NCBI GenBank assembly: GCA_003168375.1
Contig: PMSI01000001.1
Location: 744,001-808,000, forward strand
DNA: 64,000 bases
Direction of reading: 5' to 3'
Source: Vulcanimicrobiota bacterium
GTDB taxonomy: Bacteria > Vulcanimicrobiota > Vulcanimicrobiia > Vulcanimicrobiales > Vulcanimicrobiaceae
A program made the position numbers and the translations under genes. Below are positions 59,347-64,000 of this stretch, piece after piece (position 1 is the first letter of the stretch; each line of letters opens with the position of its first letter). Below the pieces are notes generated by a model that was given only the letters and a program-made list of their open reading frames with translations, was not told the DNA's origin and did not search any database.

Positions 59347-60372
59347 ATGCCCTGCTGGCCGCCCCTCCGTGCGGTGCTCCTCGCCCTCGCGGTCGTATCG
59401 ACGTGCGTGGGTTGCGCGGGCAAGCAATCCGCCTCGGGCGCGATCCGTATCGGAATGGTGACCGACGTAGGTGGGCTCGGTGACCGTTCGTTCAACGATT
59501 CTGCCTATGCGGGGCTCGTACGGGCGAAGACCGACCTCCACGTCGACACGACGGTGCTGCAGTCGCGCTCGGCGGCGGACTATCAGATCAACATGACCGT
59601 CCTCGCCAACAAAGAGTACGACGAGATCTTCGCGATCGGGTTCCTGATGGCGCGCGACGTCACTGAGGTGGCGGAACGCTATCCGCAGCGGCACTTCTCG
59701 ATCATCGACGCCGTCGTCGACCAGCCCAACGTGACCTCGGTGACGTTCAAGGAGGAGGAGGGTTCGTTTCTCGCCGGCGCGCTCGCCGCGATGACGACCA
59801 AGACGAAGACGATCGCGTTTCTCGGCGGGATCGACATCCCGCTGCTGCGCAAGTTCGAAGCCGGCTACGCGGCGGGAGCGCGCCAGATCGATCCGTCGGT
59901 GAAGGTGCTGGTGAAGTACGTCGGCTCGTTCGAGGACGTCGCCTCCGGCAAGGAACTCGCCGGCGTGCAATTCTCGGAAGGCGCCGACATCATCTACGTC
60001 GCCGCCGGGAAAGCCGGGCTCGGCGCGATCGACCAGGTCAAGGAGCGCAACGGGGCGTTCATTATCGGCGTCGACTCCGACCAGGACGCGATCGCACCGG
60101 GGAAGATCCTGACCAGCATGGTGAAGCGCGTCGACATCGGCGTCTTTCGCGTCAGCGGTCAGGCCGCGGCGCGCAAGCCGCGCCCGGCGCACCTCACGCT
60201 CGGCCTCAAAGAGGGCGGCGTCGGGCTCACCGATTTCAGGTACACCAAGAGCGTCGTCACGCCGGCGAAACTCGCCGTGCTCGCCAAGCTGAGAGCGGCG
60301 ATCATCGGCGGAACGCTCGTCGCACCGTCCACGCGGGAGGAACTGGCATCGTTCAAACGCATCCCGCTCTGA
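59347..60372 (+). CDS. BMP-family nucleoside-binding lipoprotein
   Basis: Substrate-binding protein of 341 residues (BmpA/PnrA/Med). Signal with a Cys pair (VVSTCVGCAG) as lipid site, then IRIGMVTDVGGLGDRSFNDS, typical of purine-nucleoside receptors, and GADIIYVAAGKAGLGAI, GVDSDQDA. GTAGGAG precedes ATG 59347. It heads an ABC importer operon of four genes. Confidence 0.92.
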   Translation: MPCWPPLRAVLLALAVVSTCVGCAGKQSASGAIRIGMVTDVGGLGDRSFNDSAYAGLVRAKTDLHVDTTVLQSRSAADYQINMTVLANKEYDEIFAIGFLMARDVTEVAERYPQRHFSIIDAVVDQPNVTSVTFKEEEGSFLAGALAAMTTKTKTIAFLGGIDIPLLRKFEAGYAAGARQIDPSVKVLVKYVGSFEDVASGKELAGVQFSEGADIIYVAAGKAGLGAIDQVKERNGAFIIGVDSDQDAIAPGKILTSMVKRVDIGVFRVSGQAAARKPRPAHLTLGLKEGGVGLTDFRYTKSVVTPAKLAVLAKLRAAIIGGTLVAPSTREELASFKRIPL

Positions 60373-61787
60373 CGCTGCGCGGCGTTCGCAAGCGCTTCGG
60401 CGCAGTGCAGGCCGTCGACGGCGTCGACCTCGAGCTGCAACCCGGCGAGATCCACGCGCTGGTCGGCGAGAACGGCGCCGGCAAGTCGACGCTGGCGGCG
60501 ATCGCGTACGGCGCCGTGCGCAGCGACGACGGGTCGGTCGAGGCTGTCGGGGTCGTCGGTCTCGTGCACCAGCACTTCAAGCTGATCGAACGCCTGCGCG
60601 TGTGGGAGAACGTGCTGCTGAACCGCGAGCCGCGGCGCGGCTGGGCGATCGACGTCGACGCCGCGCGCGAGCGCGTCCGCGCGCTCTCGGCGAGCTACGG
60701 GCTCGCGGTCGATCCCGATGCGCTGGTCGAGACGCTCCCGGTCGGGATCAAGCAGCGCGTCGAGCTGTTGCGCGAGCTCGACCGCGAGCCGAGCGTGCTG
60801 CTGCTCGACGAGCCGACGGCGTCGCTCGCGCCGACCGAGATCGCCTCGTTCTTCACCACCGTCGGCGACCTCGCGAAGCGGGGGACCGCGATCATGGTCG
60901 TGACCCACAAGCTGGCCGAGGTGATCGCGTACTCGCAGCGCGTGACGGTGATGCGCGCCGGACGCGTCGTCGCGAGCCATCTGACGAGCGAGACAAGTGC
61001 GGATGAGATCGCGCGCGAGATGGTCGGCGGCGAGGTGCCGGCGCTGGCCGCGCGCGCGAGCGTTGCCACCGCACCGCTCCTCGAGGTGCGCGGTCTCTCC
61101 GCGCGGTCGGGAACGAGCGTGCTCGACGATGCGACGTTCGAGGTCCGTGCCGGCGAGATCGTCGGCGTCGCCGGGATCGAAGGCAACGGTCAGACCGCGC
61201 TCTCCGACGCGCTGGCGGGCGTCGCTGCGTTCACCGGCGAGCTCGTCTTCGCGGGCACGCTACTGCGCGCAAGCGACACGCCGGCCTCGCGCCTGGCGCG
61301 CGGGATCCGCGTGATCCCGCAGGACCGCCGGCACGAAGCGCTCGTGCTCGATTGGAACGTGCGCGACAACGTCGCGCTCGGGCGGCAGCGCACGCTCGGC
61401 CTCGCGAAGTACGCCGGCGCGGCGCGCGAGGTGATCGAGCGCTTCGACGTGCGGCCGCCGAACCCGGACGCGATCGTGGCCGCGCTCTCCGGCGGAAACC
61501 AGCAGAAGATCGTCGTCGGCCGCACGCTGGCGAGCTCGCCGAAACTGGTCGTCGCGTATCAGCCGACGCGCGGGATCGACATCGGCGCCGCGGCGCTCGT
61601 GCAGTCGCGGCTGATCGAGGCGCGCAACGCCGGCGCCGGCGTGCTGCTGATCTCGTTCGAGCTCGACGAGATCTTCGCGACCGCCGACCGCGTCCTGGTG
61701 ATCGCGAACGGCAAGTTCGTCGGATCGTTCGACCGCGCCGGCATCGACCGCGGCCGCATCGGTGCGCTGATGGCGGGCAACGCATGA
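60348..61787 (+). CDS. Nucleoside ABC importer ATPase, two NBDs
   Basis: About 479 residues. NBD1: LRGVRKRFGAVQAVDGVDL, Walker A GENGAGKST, LLLDEPTASLAP; NBD2: degenerate Walker A GIEGNGQTAL, signature LSGGNQQKIVVGR, YQPTRGIDIG. This is the YufO/RbsA-like duplicated ATPase of BMP systems. The first usual start in frame is GTG 60405, which would cut off the first strand. A GGGAGG box (60335-60340) stands 7 bases before ATC 60348, so an ATC start overlapping the previous gene is proposed. Confidence 0.85.
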   Translation: MVQTHPALTLRGVRKRFGAVQAVDGVDLELQPGEIHALVGENGAGKSTLAAIAYGAVRSDDGSVEAVGVVGLVHQHFKLIERLRVWENVLLNREPRRGWAIDVDAARERVRALSASYGLAVDPDALVETLPVGIKQRVELLRELDREPSVLLLDEPTASLAPTEIASFFTTVGDLAKRGTAIMVVTHKLAEVIAYSQRVTVMRAGRVVASHLTSETSADEIAREMVGGEVPALAARASVATAPLLEVRGLSARSGTSVLDDATFEVRAGEIVGVAGIEGNGQTALSDALAGVAAFTGELVFAGTLLRASDTPASRLARGIRVIPQDRRHEALVLDWNVRDNVALGRQRTLGLAKYAGAAREVIERFDVRPPNPDAIVAALSGGNQQKIVVGRTLASSPKLVVAYQPTRGIDIGAAALVQSRLIEARNAGAGVLLISFELDEIFATADRVLVIANGKFVGSFDRAGIDRGRIGALMAGNA

Positions 61788-62806
61788 CCGCCGCATTCTT
61801 GCGCACGCGCGCGTTCCGCGACATCGTCGTCGTCCTCGTGCTGGTCTTCGGCGTCGGCTCGATCGCGATGCTGCTCGCGCACGTCTCGCCGATCGTCGGC
61901 TTCGGTGCGCTCTTCGACGGTGCGTGGGGAACGAAGGGCGAGATCGCCGAGACGCTGGTGCAGACGACGAACCTGCTCTTCCCCGCGCTCGGGATCGCGA
62001 TCGCGTTCCGCGCCGGGCTCTTCAACATCGGCGCTGAGGGCCAGCTCGTTATGGGGGGCTTCGCGGCGGGCTGGCTCGGCGCGCAGTTTCCGCTGCCGGG
62101 CTACCTCGCGGTTCCGATGGTGCTGGCCGCCGGAACGCTGGCGGGCGGCGTGTGGGGCGCGATCCCGGGGATCATGCGCGCGCGCTTCAAAGCGAACGAA
62201 GTGATCGCGACGCTGATGCTCAACGTCGTCGCGATCCTGCTGACGACGTATCTTGTAACGGGACCGTTGCAGCAAGGCGGCGCCAACGGTTCGGAGACCG
62301 GGCCGCTGCCGAAAGCCGCGCAGCTGACCCATCTGTTCGACACGCAGCTCACCTGGGCGTTCGTGCTCGCGCTGGTGCTCGCGTTCGTGCTGCGCTGGGT
62401 GCTGCAGCGTACGATCTTCGGCTACGAACTGCGCGCCGCCGGCGATGCACCTGAGGCCGCGAAGCGCGCCGGGATCGATCTCGGCCGTACGGCGCTGATC
62501 GCCATGTCGCTCTCCGGCGCGATCGCCGGGCTGGGCGGCGCGACGATCGTCGCGGGCGCGCTGCACCGCTTCAACACCGGGCTCTCGCCCGGCTACGGGT
62601 TCATCGCGATCGCCGTCGCGCTGGTCGGCAACCTCGACCCGCTGTGGATCGTCGTGGCGTCGGTTGCGTTCGGGATGCTGCAGAGCGGAGGGATCGCGAT
62701 GCAGGCCGAGGCCGGCGTTCCCAAGGAGGTCGTCTCGCTGATCATCGGCCTGGTGATCATCGCGCTCGCCGGACGGCGCGTCGTCGCCAGCCTGAGGTCG
62801 ACGTGA
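61784..62806 (+). CDS. Nucleoside ABC importer permease 1 (YufP-like)
   Basis: Permease of 340 residues with about ten helices. FRAGLFNIGAEGQLVMGGFA is the hallmark of BMP-system permeases; ARFKANEVIATLMLNVVAIL and YGFIAIAVALVGNLDP also fit. ATG overlaps the ATPase stop (ATGA). Confidence 0.92.
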   Translation: MTAAFLRTRAFRDIVVVLVLVFGVGSIAMLLAHVSPIVGFGALFDGAWGTKGEIAETLVQTTNLLFPALGIAIAFRAGLFNIGAEGQLVMGGFAAGWLGAQFPLPGYLAVPMVLAAGTLAGGVWGAIPGIMRARFKANEVIATLMLNVVAILLTTYLVTGPLQQGGANGSETGPLPKAAQLTHLFDTQLTWAFVLALVLAFVLRWVLQRTIFGYELRAAGDAPEAAKRAGIDLGRTALIAMSLSGAIAGLGGATIVAGALHRFNTGLSPGYGFIAIAVALVGNLDPLWIVVASVAFGMLQSGGIAMQAEAGVPKEVVSLIIGLVIIALAGRRVVASLRST

Positions 62807-63678
62807 ACGCAACGCTCGCAGCGGTCATGGCGATCCTGGGCCTCACGCTGATCAAGGCCACGCCGCTGATCTATGCGGCGCTCGGCGGGGTGCTGAGCGA
62901 ACGCGCCGGCGTCGTCAACATCGGCCTCGAAGGGATCCTGATCGCCGGCGCGTTCACCTCGGTCGTCGTCAGCGGCGCGACCGGGAACCCGATCCTCGGC
63001 GCGTTGGCGGGCGTCCTCGCCGGGATGCTGCTGGCCGCGATCCTTGCCTACGTCACGACGCGGCTGGCGGTCGATCAGATCGTCGCCGGGACCGGGCTCA
63101 ACATCGCCGCGCTCGCCGGCGCCGCGTTCGGCCTCGTCCTGGTCTACCACCAGCCCGGCGCGTCGCACGAGGTTCCGGCGCTCGGCCGTACCGGCGAGAC
63201 CGTGCTGGTCGTCCTCGCCTTCGTCGCCGCCGGCGTGCTGCATCTCGTCCTGACGCGCACGCCGTGGGGGCTGCACGTGCGCGCGTGCGGCGAAGACCCG
63301 AGCGCGGCGGATTCGGCCGGGATCGACGCGCTGAAGACGCGCTTCTGGGCTGTCGTCATCGGCGGCGCGATCGCCTCGCTCGGCGGCGTCTACCTCTCGC
63401 TGGCGGAGCTCGACCTCTATTCGGACGGGATGACCGCGGGGCGTGGCTTCATCGCGCTGGCCGCGGTGATCTTCGGACGCTGGACGCCGCTCGGCGCGAC
63501 CGGCGCAGCGCTCTTCTTCGGGTTCTTCGCGGCGCTGCAGTTCTCGCTGCAGCGCGCCGGTGTCCCCAGCGAGCTGCTGCAAGCACTCCCGTATCTCGCC
63601 GCGCTCGTCGCTCTCGCCGGCTTTGCGGGACGCGTGCGCGCACCGGCAGCCGACGGGGTCCCCTACGTTCGCAGCTGA
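62803..63678 (+). CDS. Nucleoside ABC importer permease 2 (YufQ-like)
   Basis: Second permease, 291 residues. SERAGVVNIGLEGILIAGAF, GTGLNIAALAGAAFGL and GMTAGRGFIALAAVIFGRW match the YufQ branch. GTG overlaps the previous stop (GTGA). Last gene of the operon. Confidence 0.92.
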   Translation: MNATLAAVMAILGLTLIKATPLIYAALGGVLSERAGVVNIGLEGILIAGAFTSVVVSGATGNPILGALAGVLAGMLLAAILAYVTTRLAVDQIVAGTGLNIAALAGAAFGLVLVYHQPGASHEVPALGRTGETVLVVLAFVAAGVLHLVLTRTPWGLHVRACGEDPSAADSAGIDALKTRFWAVVIGGAIASLGGVYLSLAELDLYSDGMTAGRGFIALAAVIFGRWTPLGATGAALFFGFFAALQFSLQRAGVPSELLQALPYLAALVALAGFAGRVRAPAADGVPYVRS

Positions 63679-63687
63679 CCGGCGAGT

Positions 63688-64000
63688 CTACATCTCGTAG
63701 TCGATGTAACCCTTGCTGTCGTCCTTCGTGAAGATCTTCGGGAGCGGTTCGAGCTTCGGATCCACCGGGAAGTTCGGCACCGCGACCTGATCGGCGCGTG
63801 CGAGCTGATCCTTCGTCTTCTTGTCGAGCGCATCGATCAGCGGACCGCGCGGCACCTCGCTGTTGTTCTTGACGCTGCCGTACGCGCCGGGCTGCGTCGA
63901 ACACATCGCCACGCAGCCGTCGCGCATCGCGTTGACGGCGGGGATCGGGCTGGCGTTGGTGCTGCCGTGGTGGCCGACTTTATAGAAGTCGAGGCTGCCG
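63688..64000 (-). CDS. ComEC/Rec2-like metallo-beta-lactamase protein, 5' part outside window
   Basis: The frame is open to the last base of the window, so the N terminus lies beyond it. The visible 103 residues begin GSLDFYKVGHHGSTNASPIP, with the KxGHHGS motif near the end of ComEC-like and other metallo-beta-lactamase-fold hydrolases, and end in GYIDYEM. An internal ATG at 63927 is after this motif and is not the start. Competence channel or secreted hydrolase cannot be told apart here. Confidence 0.8.
   Translation of the reverse strand, partial: GSLDFYKVGHHGSTNASPIPAVNAMRDGCVAMCSTQPGAYGSVKNNSEVPRGPLIDALDKKTKDQLARADQVAVPNFPVDPKLEPLPKIFTKDDSKGYIDYEM

Noticed and set aside
1-64000. tRNA, rRNA, CRISPR array, prophage or replication origin
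   Set aside because: No cloverleaf ends, rRNA signatures, regularly spaced repeats, phage structural genes or DnaA-box clusters were seen on reading both strands.

Overview
The window is a compact, very GC-rich bacterial chromosome segment with about 65 protein genes. It has no tRNA, rRNA or CRISPR array that I can see. Genes mostly abut or overlap by 1-4 bases, many start with GTG, and several divergent pairs share or nearly share start sites. TonB-like proteins suggest a diderm cell. The mix of a menaquinone-type methyltransferase, system II cytochrome c assembly, a Rieske/cytochrome b-c complex, the C5 haem pathway and actinobacterial-looking small families (DUF2630, DUF3052-like) would suit a deep-branching phylum such as Eremiobacterota/Vulcanimicrobiota. 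That placement is inference; a marker-gene tree is needed.

Layout. 3-6755: a Tad/Flp pilus operon (Flp pilin, two A24 prepilin peptidases, CpaB, a CpaE-CpaF fusion, TadB, TadC) ending in a DUF192 gene. 6795-11415: an accessory block with its own promoter: a protein with a C-terminal death-like effector-associated domain (EAD), coupled to an EAD1-trypsin protease, then an HExxH protein and a STAND-like ATPase/BTAD regulator. This pair is the best candidate for an undescribed conflict or signalling system. 11475-20012: an Ig-like membrane protein, an MFS pump, glutaredoxin, a TIGR00300 (ornithine cyclodeaminase-type) protein, RsmI, a shrunken Uma2 relic, MetRS, a DUF308-type protein and a TonB-like protein.

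20033-35400: a respiratory block. TatD, CorA, UbiE/MenG, polyprenyl diphosphate synthase, TatA, TatC, ResB and CcsA form one run. Cytochrome c, SelO, MarR and a zinc-ribbon gene follow. Next comes a DUF3052-like gene broken by two frameshifts and by a TnpB insertion element, then an RRM protein, DUF2630, a Tat-type Rieske protein and a cytochrome b-cytochrome c fusion.

35443-44795: a GT39-type glycosyltransferase diverges from the haem/sirohaem operon: a SirC-HemC-short HemD fusion, HemB, a MobA-like protein, HemL, HemA and a CobA-HemD fusion. Small repeats (CTTCGACAAGCTCAGGAC type) sit at the junctions of this operon and are partly translated. The haem feeds the cytochromes encoded just upstream, which are matured by ResB/CcsA; TatC can export the Rieske protein.

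44809-54776: DUF92, a DHA2 exporter, glutaredoxin, a TonB-like protein, a secreted protein without a usual start codon, an Ldh2-type dehydrogenase, GlcD, a lipoprotein, glycerol kinase, another secreted protein and a short nucleotidyltransferase-like protein. 54888-56508: an AT-richer HipBA toxin-antitoxin island with a textbook promoter and operators. 56539-64000: arginase, a Popeye-like membrane/cNMP protein, an AI-2E family permease, a complete BMP-type nucleoside ABC importer, and the C-terminal end of a ComEC-like metallo-beta-lactamase protein running off the window.
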